From: Ancylobacter sonchi
GTDB taxonomy: Bacteria; Pseudomonadota; Alphaproteobacteria; Rhizobiales; Xanthobacteraceae
Assembly (NCBI RefSeq): GCF_018390695.1
Contig: NZ_JAHBGF010000036.1
Coordinates: 372,001-436,000 of the forward strand
DNA: 64,000 nt
Direction: 5' to 3'
A model generated the notes under the pieces. That model saw only the letters and a list, made by a program, of their open reading frames with translations, was not told the origin of the DNA and searched no databases. The position numbers and the translations under genes are program-made. This document shows, piece by piece, positions 32,115-41,260 of this stretch (position 1 is the first letter of the stretch; each line of letters opens with the position of its first letter).

Positions 32115-33578
32115 ATGGCCATTCGCCGCCTCAAGCGCCTCACCCTTTGGCTCTGCGTCACGCTGGTGCTGATGCTGGCGACCTTCCTCGCCACCCGCAT
32201 CTGGTTCTCCCAGTCGGGCGCGCCGCTGGAGCCCTGGCACACCTATGCGCCGCGCGAGCTCTCGGTCGCGGAGATGGACCGCACCGACTGGGGCGGCTTC
32301 CTCGCCGCCGAGAACAGCGCCTTCGACGAGGTGTGGGAGAACGTCGTGCAGACGCTGCCCGAGGAGCAGCGCATCCCCTCCAACCGCTATTTCTCCGGCA
32401 GCGTCGTCTACCCGCCGCGCCTCACCCGCGACTTCAACCGCTCCTACGAGATCGTGCCCCAGGGCGAGGCCAAGGGCGCGGTGGTGCTGCTGCACGGCCT
32501 CACCGATTCGCCCTACAGCCTGCGCCACGTCGCCCGGCTCTATGCCGAGGCCGGCTGGGCGGTGGTCGCCATCCGCATGCCCGGCCACGGCACCGTGCCG
32601 GCCGGCCTCGCCGAGGCGAGCTGGGAGGACTGGCTCGCCGCCACCCGCCTCGCGGTGCGCGAGGCCCACCGCCTCGCACCCACCCAGCCGCTGCATCTGG
32701 TCGGCTTCTCCAATGGCGGCGCGCTGGCGCTGAAATATGCGCTCGATGCGCTGGACGACCCGGCGCAGGCCCGGCCGGACCGGCTGGTGCTGCTGTCGCC
32801 GATGATCGGCATCACCCGCTTCGCCCGTTTCGCCGGCCTCGCCGGGCTGCCGGCCTTCCTGCCGCGCTTCGCCAAGGCGGCGTGGCTCTCCATCCTGCCG
32901 GAGTTCAACCCGTTCAAGTACAACTCCTTCCCGGTGAACGGCGCCCGCCAGTCCTACCTGCTCACCGCGGCGCTGCAGGATTCCATCGCCCGCCGGGCGC
33001 GGGCGGGCGGGCTGAAGGACCTGCCGCCGGCACTCACCTTCCAGTCGGCGCTGGACTTCACCGTCTCCACCCGCGCGGTGGTCACCGCCTTCTACGGCCT
33101 GCTGCCGGACAATGGCAGCGAGCTGGTGCTGTTCGATCTCAACCGCAACACCAAGCTCGGCCCGCTGCTGCGCGGCTGGACCTCGGCGGCCGCGCTCGGC
33201 CGGCAGGTGCCGCCGCCGCCGCGCCGTTTCGCGCTGTCGATGATCACCAATGTCAGCCCGGACACCGGCGAAGTGCTGGAGCGCACCACCCCGGCCGGCG
33301 CCACCACGAGCACCGAGCGCCCGCTCGGCCTGTTCTATCCGCTGGACGTGTTCTCGCTCTCCCATGTCGCCCTGCCCTTCCCGGACAGCGACAATCTCTA
33401 TGGCGCACAGCCGGACGGCACCGAGGATTTCGGCCTGCATCTCGGGGCGATGGCGGTGCGCGGCGAGCGTGGAGCGCTGATCGTCAGCGTCGACGCGCTG
33501 ACCCGCATGTCGTCGAACCCGTTCTTTCCCTATATCGCCGAGCGCGTCGAAGGCCTGATCGCCCAGCCGCGCCGCTGA
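32115..33578 (+). CDS. Membrane-anchored alpha/beta hydrolase (S33/lysophospholipase-like)
   Basis: Encodes 487 residues. Residues 8-30 form one transmembrane anchor, leaving the catalytic part in the periplasm. GAVVLLHGLTDSPYSL near 121-135 supplies the oxyanion hole, RMPGHGTVP follows, and GFSNGG carries the probable nucleophile Ser199. Length exceeds that of typical monoacylglycerol lipases because of a C-terminal extension. The substrate is unknown. It follows the AI-2E gene by about 50 bases and ends at a strong terminator. Confidence 0.85.
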   Translation: MAIRRLKRLTLWLCVTLVLMLATFLATRIWFSQSGAPLEPWHTYAPRELSVAEMDRTDWGGFLAAENSAFDEVWENVVQTLPEEQRIPSNRYFSGSVVYPPRLTRDFNRSYEIVPQGEAKGAVVLLHGLTDSPYSLRHVARLYAEAGWAVVAIRMPGHGTVPAGLAEASWEDWLAATRLAVREAHRLAPTQPLHLVGFSNGGALALKYALDALDDPAQARPDRLVLLSPMIGITRFARFAGLAGLPAFLPRFAKAAWLSILPEFNPFKYNSFPVNGARQSYLLTAALQDSIARRARAGGLKDLPPALTFQSALDFTVSTRAVVTAFYGLLPDNGSELVLFDLNRNTKLGPLLRGWTSAAALGRQVPPPPRRFALSMITNVSPDTGEVLERTTPAGATTSTERPLGLFYPLDVFSLSHVALPFPDSDNLYGAQPDGTEDFGLHLGAMAVRGERGALIVSVDALTRMSSNPFFPYIAERVEGLIAQPRR

Positions 33579-33603
33579 GCCTCGACGGCAGACGGCGGAA
33601 ACA

Positions 33604-33637
33604 AAACGGCCGCGCCTCTCATGAGGCGCGGCCGTTT
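33604..33637. terminator. Intrinsic terminator between convergent genes
   Basis: AAACGGCCGCGCCTC and its complement form a 15-bp stem with a 4-base loop, flanked by A and T stretches in both directions, so it can stop both the hydrolase and the small lipoprotein transcript. Confidence 0.85.
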
Positions 33638-33660
33638 GCATGTGAATCCGGAAGGATCGG

Positions 33661-33867
33661 TCAGTTCGCGGTCGCCGCGCCGATCACCGCGCCGGTGCCG
33701 GCGCCGATGGCCGCGCCCACCGCCGCGCCCGTGCCGCCGCCGGCGATGCCGCCGATGACAGCGCCGGCGCCGCCGCCGATCAGGGCGCCGGTACCGGCCC
33801 GCTTCTCGGTGGTGGTGCAGGCGGCGAGCGAAAGAGCGACGAGAGAAATGGCGGCAACGCGGATCAT
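33661..33867 (-). CDS. Small glycine-zipper lipoprotein
   Basis: Encodes 68 residues: a lipoprotein signal ending LSLAAC, then a TTTEKRAGTG linker and repeated GxxxG elements (ALIGGGAGAVIGGIAGGGTGAAVG and onwards) that form a glycine-zipper membrane segment. Such proteins are common outer-membrane or envelope components. ATG 33867 is chosen because the signal peptide starts there; an upstream in-frame start adds a hydrophilic stretch. The gene is alone. Confidence 0.8.
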   Translation of the reverse strand: MIRVAAISLVALSLAACTTTEKRAGTGALIGGGAGAVIGGIAGGGTGAAVGAAIGAGTGAVIGAATAN

Positions 33868-34015
33868 GAAGGGTCCCCCAGGGTGAATCGACAACACCTT
33901 CATACCTCTGGCCGATTCAGCCAACAATAGGCGCATTCCCGAAGAATCCGGCGCCGTCGCGACGCGGCATCCCCCGTCGCGACGGCGCGTTCCGCCCGGC
34001 GGCTTCCCCTAGAGC

Positions 34016-34050
34016 CCTTATCGATCAGGCAGGACACCTGATCGATAAGG
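34016..34050. terminator. Perfect 14-bp hairpin downstream of the RND operon
   Basis: CCTTATCGATCAGG and CCTGATCGATAAGG enclose a 7-base loop. It lies 24 bases after the RND stop on the minus strand. No T-run follows on that side, so it may be a Rho-linked terminator or a regulator site. Confidence 0.6.
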
Positions 34051-34073
34051 AAACGCCCGAGTTTCGACAGGCG

Positions 34074-37000
34074 CTAGGAAGCGGCGGCGTCCGCCGGCTT
34101 GTCCCGCATCACCGCCACATAGAGCGCCGGCAGGAAGATCAGCGTCAGCACGGTGGCGACCAAGAGGCCGCCCATGATGGCGAACGCCATCGGTCCCCAG
34201 AACACCGTCGGCGCGATCGGGATCATGCCGAGCACCGTCGACACCGCGGTGAGCATGATCGGCCGGAAGCGGGCGCTGGAGGCATCCAGCACCGCCTCGC
34301 GCACCTTCTTGCCGGCCGCCCGCTCGGCCTCGATCTGGCCGATCAGGATCACCGCGTTCTTGATGATCATGCCGAGCAGGGCGAGCACGCCGAGAATGGC
34401 GACGAAGCCGAGCGGCCGGTTGGACAGCAGCAGCGCCGCCACCACGCCGATCAGCCCCAGCGGCGCCACCGACAGCACGATGAACATCAGCGAGAAGCGC
34501 CGCAGCTGGAACATCAGCACGGTGAGCATGATGAACAGCATCAGCGGCACCACCGCCACCACCGAGGCCTGCGACTTGGCGCTCTCCTCCACGGTGCCGC
34601 CGGTCTCGATGCGGTAGCCGCGCGGCAGCTCGGCGTTCAGCGACGCGATCTTGGGGGCGAGCGCGCCCACCACCTCGTCGGGCAGCGTGCCCGGCGCCAC
34701 GTCGGCCTGCACGGTCAGGCTCGGCACCCGGTCGCGCCGCCACACCAGCGGGTAGGACTGGGCGTAGTCGAAGGTGGCGAACTGCGACAGCGGCACGGTG
34801 CGCCCGCCGGGGATCGGCATCTGCAGCGTGCGCAGACTGTCGAGCGACAGCCGCTGCTCGTCGGTGGCGCGCAGCACCACGTTGACGAGGTAGATATCGT
34901 CGCGCAGCTGCGTCACCGGCGCGCCGGAGATCACCGTGTTCAGCACGCTGGCGATGGTCTCGGTGGAAAGCCCGAGCCGGCGCGCCTCGTCCTGGTCGAC
35001 GGTGATCCGCACCTCGCGGGACGGCTCGATCCAGTCGTAGTTGACCTGCACCGCCTGCGGGTTGGAAGCCACCACCTGCGCCAGCTTGAAGGCGATGTCG
35101 CGCACCTGCGCGAGGTCGGGTCCGAGCACGCGGTACTGCACCGGCCAGCCGACCGGCGGGCCGAGCTCCAGCGGCGAGACGCGGGCCACCACGCCGGGGA
35201 ACTGCTCGGCCAGCAGCTTCTCCAGCTTCGCCTGCAGGCGGATGCGCGCCGGCGTGTCCTTGGCCACCACCACCGCCTGGCCGAAGAAGTCGTTGGGCAG
35301 CTGGGCGTTGAGCGGCAGGTAGAACCGGATGGCGCCCTGCCCGACATAGCCGCTCCAGCGCTCCACGTCGGGATCGGTCTTCAGCGCCGCGTCGAGCCGC
35401 TCCATGGCGGTCTCGGTGGCGTGGATGGAGGCGTTCTGCTGCAGGGTCATGTCGACCAGCAGTTCCGGCCGGTCGGAGGACGGGAAGAACTGGCTGGGGA
35501 TCAGCGGCAGCAGCAGCACCGCCACCACGAACAGCGCCACCGTCACGCCGAGCGTCACCCAGCGCGCCGCCAGCGCCGCCGAGAGGAAGCCGCGATAGAG
35601 CTTCATCACCCGCCCCGGCTCGCCTCCGGCGGCGTTCTTCGGCGGCTTCAGCAGCGCCATGCCGATCAGCGGCGCGAACAGCACCGCCACCAGCCACGAC
35701 ACGATGAGCGCGATCGACACCACCGCGAACAGCGAGAAGGTGTACTCGCCGGCCGAGGAGGCGGCGAAGCCGATCGGCACGAAGCCGGCGATGGTCACCA
35801 GCGTGCCGGCCAGCATGGCGAAGGCGTAGGTCTTGAAGGCATAGGTCGCCGCCACCGCCGGCTTCTCGCCGATGGCGAGCCGGTTGATGGTGGCATCCGT
35901 CGTGGTCATCGCGTCGTCGACCATCAGGGCGAGGGCGATGATCAGCGCGCCGAGCGAGATGCGCTGCATGTCGATGCCGGTGAGCTCCATGACGGAGAAC
36001 ACCGCCGCCAGCGTCAGCGGGATCGACAGCGCCACCACGAGTCCCGGCCGCACGCCGAGCGCGATGAAGCTCACCACCAAGATGATGGCGATCGCCTGCC
36101 ACAGCGATTCCATGAACTCGGCGATGGCGTGCTGCACCGTCACCGCCTGGTCGGCGACCAGGCTGACATTGACGCCGACCGGCAGGTCGCCGGTGATGTC
36201 GGTGATCGCGGTCTTGATGTTGGCGCCGAGCCGCAGGATGTCGCCGCCGTCGCGCATGGCGATGGCGAGGCCGATGGCCGGCTCGCCATTGACGCGGAAC
36301 ATCGGCTGCGGCGGCTCGGCATAGCCGCGCCGCACCGTGGCGATGTCGGAGAGCCGCAGCATGCGGCCGTCGACGGCGAAGTTGATGTTGGCGATGTCGC
36401 GCTCGCTGTCGAAGGCGCCGGACACCTGCAGGGCCAGCGTCTCGTCGCCGGTCTGGATGGTGCCGGAGGGCTGCACGACGTTCTGGGCGCGCAGCGCCGC
36501 CACCAGCGCCTGCCGGTTGATGCCGAGATTGGCGAGTTCCTCCATCGAGAACTCGACGAAGATGCGCTCGTCCTGCGCGCCGAGGATGTCGATCTTGGAG
36601 ACGTCCGGCACCTGCAGGAGCTTGGAGCGCACCTCCTCGACATAGTCGCGCAGCTCGCGATGGGTGAAGCCGTCGGCGGTGAAGCCGTAGATCAGCCCGA
36701 ACGTGTCGCCGAACTCGTCATTGAAGCCCGGCCCGATCACGCCCTGCGGCAGCGAGCCGCGCATGTCGGCGACGCTCTTGCGCACATGGTACCAGACGTC
36801 CGGCACCTGCGCCGCCGTCGTCGCCCCCTCGAGGTCGACGAAGATGGTGGTGACTCCGGGCCGCGTATAGGAGCGCAGCCGGTCGAGATGCGGCGTCTCC
36901 TGCAGCGTGCGCTCCAGCCGCTCGGTCACCTGCTTCAGCATGTCCTCGGTGGAGGCGCCCGGCCAGCCCGCCTGCACCACCATGGTCTTGATGACGAAGG

Positions 37001-37121
37001 TGGGATCCTCCGCCCGCCCGAGGCGGAAATAGGAGCCGATGCCGGCGACGATCACCACCAGCATGAAGAACACGACCAGCGAGCGCTCGCGGATCGCCCA
37101 TTCCGACAGATTGAACCGCAT
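34074..37121 (-). CDS. RND-family efflux pump permease (AcrB-like)
   Basis: Encodes 1015 residues beginning MRFNLSEWAIRERSLVVFF. It has the two-fold RND layout of 12 transmembrane helices and two large periplasmic loops. The proton-relay pair is seen in LALMVDDAMTTTDA (helix 4), and GVLALLGMIIKNAVILIGQIE marks helix 10. It exports drugs or other hydrophobic compounds using the proton gradient. The start overlaps the adaptor-protein stop by one base (TGATG). No outer-membrane channel gene is adjacent, so it must use a shared TolC-type protein. Confidence 0.93.
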   Translation of the reverse strand: MRFNLSEWAIRERSLVVFFMLVVIVAGIGSYFRLGRAEDPTFVIKTMVVQAGWPGASTEDMLKQVTERLERTLQETPHLDRLRSYTRPGVTTIFVDLEGATTAAQVPDVWYHVRKSVADMRGSLPQGVIGPGFNDEFGDTFGLIYGFTADGFTHRELRDYVEEVRSKLLQVPDVSKIDILGAQDERIFVEFSMEELANLGINRQALVAALRAQNVVQPSGTIQTGDETLALQVSGAFDSERDIANINFAVDGRMLRLSDIATVRRGYAEPPQPMFRVNGEPAIGLAIAMRDGGDILRLGANIKTAITDITGDLPVGVNVSLVADQAVTVQHAIAEFMESLWQAIAIILVVSFIALGVRPGLVVALSIPLTLAAVFSVMELTGIDMQRISLGALIIALALMVDDAMTTTDATINRLAIGEKPAVAATYAFKTYAFAMLAGTLVTIAGFVPIGFAASSAGEYTFSLFAVVSIALIVSWLVAVLFAPLIGMALLKPPKNAAGGEPGRVMKLYRGFLSAALAARWVTLGVTVALFVVAVLLLPLIPSQFFPSSDRPELLVDMTLQQNASIHATETAMERLDAALKTDPDVERWSGYVGQGAIRFYLPLNAQLPNDFFGQAVVVAKDTPARIRLQAKLEKLLAEQFPGVVARVSPLELGPPVGWPVQYRVLGPDLAQVRDIAFKLAQVVASNPQAVQVNYDWIEPSREVRITVDQDEARRLGLSTETIASVLNTVISGAPVTQLRDDIYLVNVVLRATDEQRLSLDSLRTLQMPIPGGRTVPLSQFATFDYAQSYPLVWRRDRVPSLTVQADVAPGTLPDEVVGALAPKIASLNAELPRGYRIETGGTVEESAKSQASVVAVVPLMLFIMLTVLMFQLRRFSLMFIVLSVAPLGLIGVVAALLLSNRPLGFVAILGVLALLGMIIKNAVILIGQIEAERAAGKKVREAVLDASSARFRPIMLTAVSTVLGMIPIAPTVFWGPMAFAIMGGLLVATVLTLIFLPALYVAVMRDKPADAAAS

Positions 37122-38272
37122 CACGAACCCGAAGCCCCCGAGGCGGACGCCGACGCGGCGCCGAGCAGCCGGACCTTCTGGCCCGGATACAGCGCCTGCA
37201 CGCCGGCGGTGACCACGACGTCGCCGACCGCGAGGCCGGAGCCAATGGTCACCGTCGCCGGGTTGAACCGCGCCACCTCGACATTGCGCAGCGCCACCGT
37301 GGCGGTGGAGGGATCGACCACCCATACCGCCGGCTGGTTGTTGGCGGCGGTCAGCGCCGAGGCCGGCACCTCCATGCCCGCGCCGCTCTCGATCTCGACG
37401 CGGCCGGTCACGCTGGAGCCGAGGCGCATCGCCTCAGGCGGATTGTCGAGCCCGACCCGCACCCGGAAGGTGCGCGTCACCGGATCGGCCTGCGGCGCCA
37501 CCTCGCGCACCCGGCCGGTCGCCGTCACCGCCGGATTGTCGGAGAGCGCGACGGCGATCACCGGCTCGGCCGGCACCTGCCGCAGGATCTGCGCGGAGAC
37601 GTCGAACACCGCGTCGCGCCCGCCCTGCCGGGCCAGCTGGACGATCATCTGCCCGGCCTGCACCACCTCGCCCGGCTCGGCGCCGCGCGCGGTCACCACG
37701 CCGGAGGCGTCCGCCTTCAGTTCGGTGTAGCCGACATTGTCCTCGGCGATCTTCAGCTGCGCCTGCGCGTCGTCGACCTGCGCCTGCGCGGCGAGGCGGC
37801 CCTGCCGCGCCTCGTCATAGATGGCGCGGGTGGTGAAGCCGTTCTGCAGCAGCCGTTCCTGCCGGTCGAAATGGTTGGAGGCCTGCACCAGCCGGCCTTC
37901 CGCCGCCGTCAGCCCGGCCTGCGCCGAGCGCAGCGTGTTGAGCGCGTTCTGCGGGTCGAGCCGCGCGACCGTCTGCCCGGCCTTCACCTGGTCGCCGACA
38001 TTGACCAGCCGCTCGATCATCCGCCCGCCGATGCGGAACGCCAGCGAGGCCTCGTCCTGCGCCTGGACGGTGCCGGAGATCGACACCGACTGGCTCGCCG
38101 GCGCTTCCGTGACCGTCACCACCCGCACCGGGCGCACCTGCGGCGGCGCCGCCGCCTCCTCCTGCGAGCAGGCCGCCGTCGCCAGCGCCAGGGCAAGTGC
38201 GAGGCTCATGCCGGGCCAGGAAATGCGGGAGGGCACGCGGCAGGATATCCGGCCGGAAGTGCGGTTCGACAT
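37121..38272 (-). CDS. RND efflux periplasmic adaptor (membrane fusion) lipoprotein
   Basis: About 383 residues. A lipoprotein signal ends ALATAAC near residue 35. The HlyD-like lipoyl halves (VNVGDQVKAGQTVARLDP and GEPGEVVQAGQ-like second half), an alpha-helical hairpin rich in Gln and Ala (about 105-165) and a beta-barrel part follow. It bridges the RND permease to an outer-membrane channel. ATG 38272 has AGAGGAA upstream; a longer in-frame reading is not credible. It is transcribed before the permease. Confidence 0.9.
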   Translation of the reverse strand: MSNRTSGRISCRVPSRISWPGMSLALALALATAACSQEEAAAPPQVRPVRVVTVTEAPASQSVSISGTVQAQDEASLAFRIGGRMIERLVNVGDQVKAGQTVARLDPQNALNTLRSAQAGLTAAEGRLVQASNHFDRQERLLQNGFTTRAIYDEARQGRLAAQAQVDDAQAQLKIAEDNVGYTELKADASGVVTARGAEPGEVVQAGQMIVQLARQGGRDAVFDVSAQILRQVPAEPVIAVALSDNPAVTATGRVREVAPQADPVTRTFRVRVGLDNPPEAMRLGSSVTGRVEIESGAGMEVPASALTAANNQPAVWVVDPSTATVALRNVEVARFNPATVTIGSGLAVGDVVVTAGVQALYPGQKVRLLGAASASASGASGS

Positions 38273-38874
38273 GATGCTCGGTTCCTCTTGGACGCACGGC
38301 TGATTCGAAGCGCGGACCGCTGGGGCCGGCGCGGCGGGATGGTGCACGCTTTTGCAGCGCGGGCCTATACCGGGAAAAACCCTATGGTAGATCAGCACCA
38401 TAAGCCATAAGCCGTTCGCAGTTGCACCATCAAGTGCATCATGATGATGTGACGGCCATACGCTTCTGGGGGAGGCAACATGCACAGCCGCCTGCGCCGC
38501 CCCGTCGCGGAAGCGACTTCCCGTCCGGCCGGCGGCACGCGGCATCCCGGATGTGGGAGCTTTTTCGGGTGGGTGTGGCGCGTGTGCGGCGAACGGCACG
38601 CCGCAAGCATCAGGCCCGGCGTCCCGTGCCGTCTGGTCACGACGCGGACCTCCCGCCCCGCCGACGAGGCAGAACGTTCGGGCTTCGGCCGCCCCGGCGG
38701 CGGAACGTGGGACGTGCCCGGCACCCGGCGACGCGTGCGCACCATGCAGAGCCGATCGCGCAGCCTCATCGCGAGTCCTGAATCCCGTCCGGCGTGTGGC
38801 ACACGGCGCTCCAGCTCCGCCCCTCTCACCCGCGGCACGCCATACGTGCCCGGCAAGGCGTGGAGCGTCGGCCG
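38273..38874. other. 602-base intergenic stretch with an unrecognised candidate ORF
   Basis: This lies between the divergent RND adaptor and the mnhE-like gene. It holds a CATCATGATG palindrome near 38440 and, at 38480, an ATG preceded by GGGGGAGG that opens a 132-codon frame ending at 38878. The product is Arg/Gly/Pro-rich, matches no family I know and has no signal or membrane segment. I do not call it a gene. The stretch may be decayed coding sequence or a long leader. Confidence 0.4.
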
Positions 38875-39399
38875 GTGACGCGTCATCCTTCTCCCGACCG
38901 GAGCCGCCACCGATATGGGGGCGCCCTTCCCTTCGCGGTGCGGACGGCCGGCTTCCTGCTGCTCTGGCTGATACTGACCGACGCCGATGTCGCGAAGCTG
39001 CCGGTCGGCCTGCTCGCCGCCGGCGGCGCCGCAGGGGTCAGCCTGCGCCTGCTGCCGCCCGGCGACAGGTGGCCGGATCTGGTGCTCCTCCTGCGCCTCG
39101 GTCTCCGGCTGGCCGCCACCACCGTGGCCGGCGGCGTCGACGTGGCCCGCCGCGCCTTTTCGCCGTCGCTGCCGCTGGCGCCCGGCCTGGTCCGCTACCG
39201 CCCCGCTCTGCCGCCCGGCCCGGCGCGCGACGGCTTCCGCGCCGCGATGGGGCTGCAACCCGGCGCCCTACCCTTCGAGGCCGAGGATGGCGACGGCTGG
39301 CTGGTGCATTGCCTCGACACCGAGGCTCCCATCGCCGCCACCCTTGCCGAGGACGAGACGCGCTGGTGTCGCGCACTGCGGTCGGAGGCGACATCTTGA
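38875..39399 (+). CDS. mnhE: Mrp/MBH-type antiporter subunit E (cluster I)
   Basis: About 174 residues. Two N-terminal hydrophobic helices (VRTAGFLLLWLILTDADVAKLPVG and onward to VSLRLLPPG) precede a soluble C-terminal part, as in MrpE/MbhA. GTG 38875 has GGAG at about 9 bases; the next ATG, at 38914, is out of frame. The C-terminal half is more divergent than in the second Mrp operon. It is the first gene of a seven-gene ion-transport operon. Confidence 0.75.
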   Translation: MTRHPSPDRSRHRYGGALPFAVRTAGFLLLWLILTDADVAKLPVGLLAAGGAAGVSLRLLPPGDRWPDLVLLLRLGLRLAATTVAGGVDVARRAFSPSLPLAPGLVRYRPALPPGPARDGFRAAMGLQPGALPFEAEDGDGWLVHCLDTEAPIAATLAEDETRWCRALRSEATS

Positions 39400-39721
39400 A
39401 CGGTGCGCCCTCGGCCCGCGACCGCCGCCCCCAACGCCCCCCGCTTGGCCAACCAGCGCACGACCATGACAGCCGGGAGCGCCGCGCCGACATTCGATCC
39501 CGCCGGGGGATCGGCAGGATCGCGCTTCTCAGCATCGCTGCCGCCTTCGTCACCGCCACCGCCGGGCTCGGCCTGCTCCGGTTGCTGCGCGGACCGGCCG
39601 CTGCAGAATGTCGGCGCCTCCCGCTTTCGGGTACGCCCGGGCTCCGGACACCGCCGGCGCGATGCACGGGCGCGCCGGGCCGGCGCCGGACAACCATCTT
39701 CCCGGCCCTCGGAGCGGCAGC
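39400..39721 (+). pseudogene. Gene-free gap containing a decayed partial copy of mnhF
   Basis: Between mnhE and the intact mnhF lie 322 bases without a functional gene. Bases 39523-39605 closely match the first part of mnhF (39726-39811), including an identical 21-base run at 39561-39581 and 39767-39787. Translated, the remnant gives AAAFVTATAGLGLLRLLRGP against AAAFVVATAGLGLLRLLRGP in the intact protein. It lacks a start codon and the later two thirds, and has small indels. This is an old local duplication of the mnhF 5' end. Confidence 0.75.
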
Positions 39722-40048
39722 ATGAGCGCTTTCCTCATCGCTGCCGCCGCCTTCGTCGTCGCCACTGCCGGGCTCGGCCTGCTCCGGCTGCTGCGCGGGC
39801 CGGCCGCCGTCGACCGCATGATGGCGGTGCAGCTCGCCGGCACCGCCGGCGCCGCCGTCTGCCTGCTGCTGGCAACAAGCGAGGCCAGCCCGGCGCTGGT
39901 CGATGTCGCCCTCACCCTCGCCGTGCTGGCGGCGCTCGGCACCGCCGCCATGAGCCGGAAAGGCCGCCGGAACGGCCGGGGAGACATCCCGGCGAGCGCA
40001 ACGCCCGGCCGCCCGGCCGCCCCGCCCGCGCCGGGGGGCAAGCGATGA
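39722..40048 (+). CDS. mnhF: Mrp/MBH-type antiporter subunit F (cluster I)
   Basis: Encodes 108 residues with three hydrophobic helices. GLLRLLRGPAAVDRMMAVQLAGT after helix 1 matches the MrpF RxxxGPxxxDR signature, and a basic tail of about 25 residues is longer than usual. The stop overlaps the mnhG start (ATGA). A damaged copy of its first third lies just upstream. Confidence 0.85.
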   Translation: MSAFLIAAAAFVVATAGLGLLRLLRGPAAVDRMMAVQLAGTAGAAVCLLLATSEASPALVDVALTLAVLAALGTAAMSRKGRRNGRGDIPASATPGRPAAPPAPGGKR

Positions 40049-40332
40049 TCGCCGATCTCCTCACCATCGTGCTGGTAAGCACCGGCGCGGTGTTCTTCCT
40101 TGCCGGCACGGTGGGGCTGCTGCGCTTTCCCGATCCGCTGTCGCGCCTGCACGCGCTCACCAAGGCGGATTCGCTTGGCCTCGGGCTGATCGCGCTCGGT
40201 CTGGTCCCGCAGGCCGGCAGCATCTGGATGGCGCTGAAGCTGCTGCTGGTCTGGCTGCTGGTGCTCGCCGGCAGCACCGCCGCCGGCCAGATGCTGGCCC
40301 GCCTCCACCGCGCGGAGGCCGCCGATGACTGA
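40045..40332 (+). CDS. mnhG: Mrp/MBH-type antiporter subunit G (cluster I)
   Basis: Encodes 95 residues with three hydrophobic segments. GTVGLLRFPDPLSRLHALTKADSLG is the conserved MrpG signature (GLLRLPDFYSRLHA-like). It overlaps mnhF by four bases and the next gene by eight. Confidence 0.9.
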   Translation: MIADLLTIVLVSTGAVFFLAGTVGLLRFPDPLSRLHALTKADSLGLGLIALGLVPQAGSIWMALKLLLVWLLVLAGSTAAGQMLARLHRAEAADD

Positions 40333-41260
40333 GCTGCTGGCGCTCACGCTCGCCCTGCCGCTGCTCGCCGGCGCGCTGTTCATCGTCGCCACGGCGTCGA
40401 CCCGCGCCGCGCTGTTCGGCTTCTTCGCCTTCGGCCTGTTTCTCGCCCTCGCCTGGGTGGCGCTCGATGCCGTCGACGTCGCCCTCACCGAGGCGGCCAT
40501 CGGCGGCGGCGCCACCGGGCTGTTGCTGCTGCGGCTGAACGGGCGCATGCGCCATCCGGTGTCGCTCGGCGAACCGGCGGGCCCGCGCCTGAAGATCGCC
40601 GCCGGCCTCCTCGCCGCCCTCGTCACCCTGGCGCTCGGCGCCCTGCTGCTCGCCCTGCCGGAGCCGGCGCCGAGCCTCGCCGCCGCGACCGTCGAGCCGC
40701 TGCCGACGCTCGGCATCGGCAACCCGGTCGCCGCCGTGCTCATCGCCTATCGCGCCCTCGACACGCTGCTGGAAATCGTCGTGCTGCTGATCGCCGTGGT
40801 CGGCCTGCGCGCGCTGGGCACGGATCGGGGCTGGGGCGGCCGGCCGGTGCCGTGGCCGGAAGGCGGGCCCTCGCCCGCCCTCGTCTTCCTCGCCCGCCTG
40901 CTCATCCCGGCCGGGCTCGTCTTCGCCGCCTACCTGTTCTGGGTCGGCGCCGATGCGCCGGGCGGCAAGTTCCAGGCGAGCACCCTCCTCGCCGCCCTGT
41001 GGCTGCTCGCCATCATGGCCGGGCTGGCGCCGGCACCGAGCAGCGGCGGGCGGTGGACCGGCCGCGCCCTCGCCATCGGCCCGCTCGCCTTCATCGCCGC
41101 CGGCGCCATCGGCATCGCCGCCGCCGGCAGCTTCCTCGCCTGGCCCGAACCGGTGGCCAAGCCGATGATCATCGCCGTCGAGCTGGCGCTCGCCGTCTCG
41201 ATCGTCGTCGCGCTGGTCCTGCTGGTCGCCGGGCCGCCGGAGAGGGAGACCGGCCGATGA
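40325..41260 (+). CDS. Fused MbhD/MbhE-like (DUF4040) and MnhB-like antiporter subunit (cluster I)
   Basis: Encodes 311 residues in three parts. Residues 1-77 match the MbhD/DUF4040 part (DVALTEAAIGGGATGLLLL). Residues 90-165 resemble MbhE (NPVAAVLIAYRALDTLLEIVVLLIAVVGL). Residues 180-305 are an MnhB domain (ARLLIPAGLVFAAYLFWVGADAPGGKFQAS). In standard Mrp systems the first two lie at the C-terminus of MrpA; here they are cut from the NuoL-like part and joined to MrpB. The arrangement matches mbhD-E-F of archaeal membrane-bound hydrogenase. Confidence 0.85.
   Translation: MTELLALTLALPLLAGALFIVATASTRAALFGFFAFGLFLALAWVALDAVDVALTEAAIGGGATGLLLLRLNGRMRHPVSLGEPAGPRLKIAAGLLAALVTLALGALLLALPEPAPSLAAATVEPLPTLGIGNPVAAVLIAYRALDTLLEIVVLLIAVVGLRALGTDRGWGGRPVPWPEGGPSPALVFLARLLIPAGLVFAAYLFWVGADAPGGKFQASTLLAALWLLAIMAGLAPAPSSGGRWTGRALAIGPLAFIAAGAIGIAAAGSFLAWPEPVAKPMIIAVELALAVSIVVALVLLVAGPPERETGR

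Noticed and set aside
35421..37730. Plus-strand frame of about 769 codons opposite the RND pump genes
   Set aside because: Antisense shadow with no recognisable domain.
38480..38878. 132-codon ORF with a strong ribosome site
   Set aside because: Not called as a gene: no family, no sensible protein features, and both strands are open here. Kept only as a finding.
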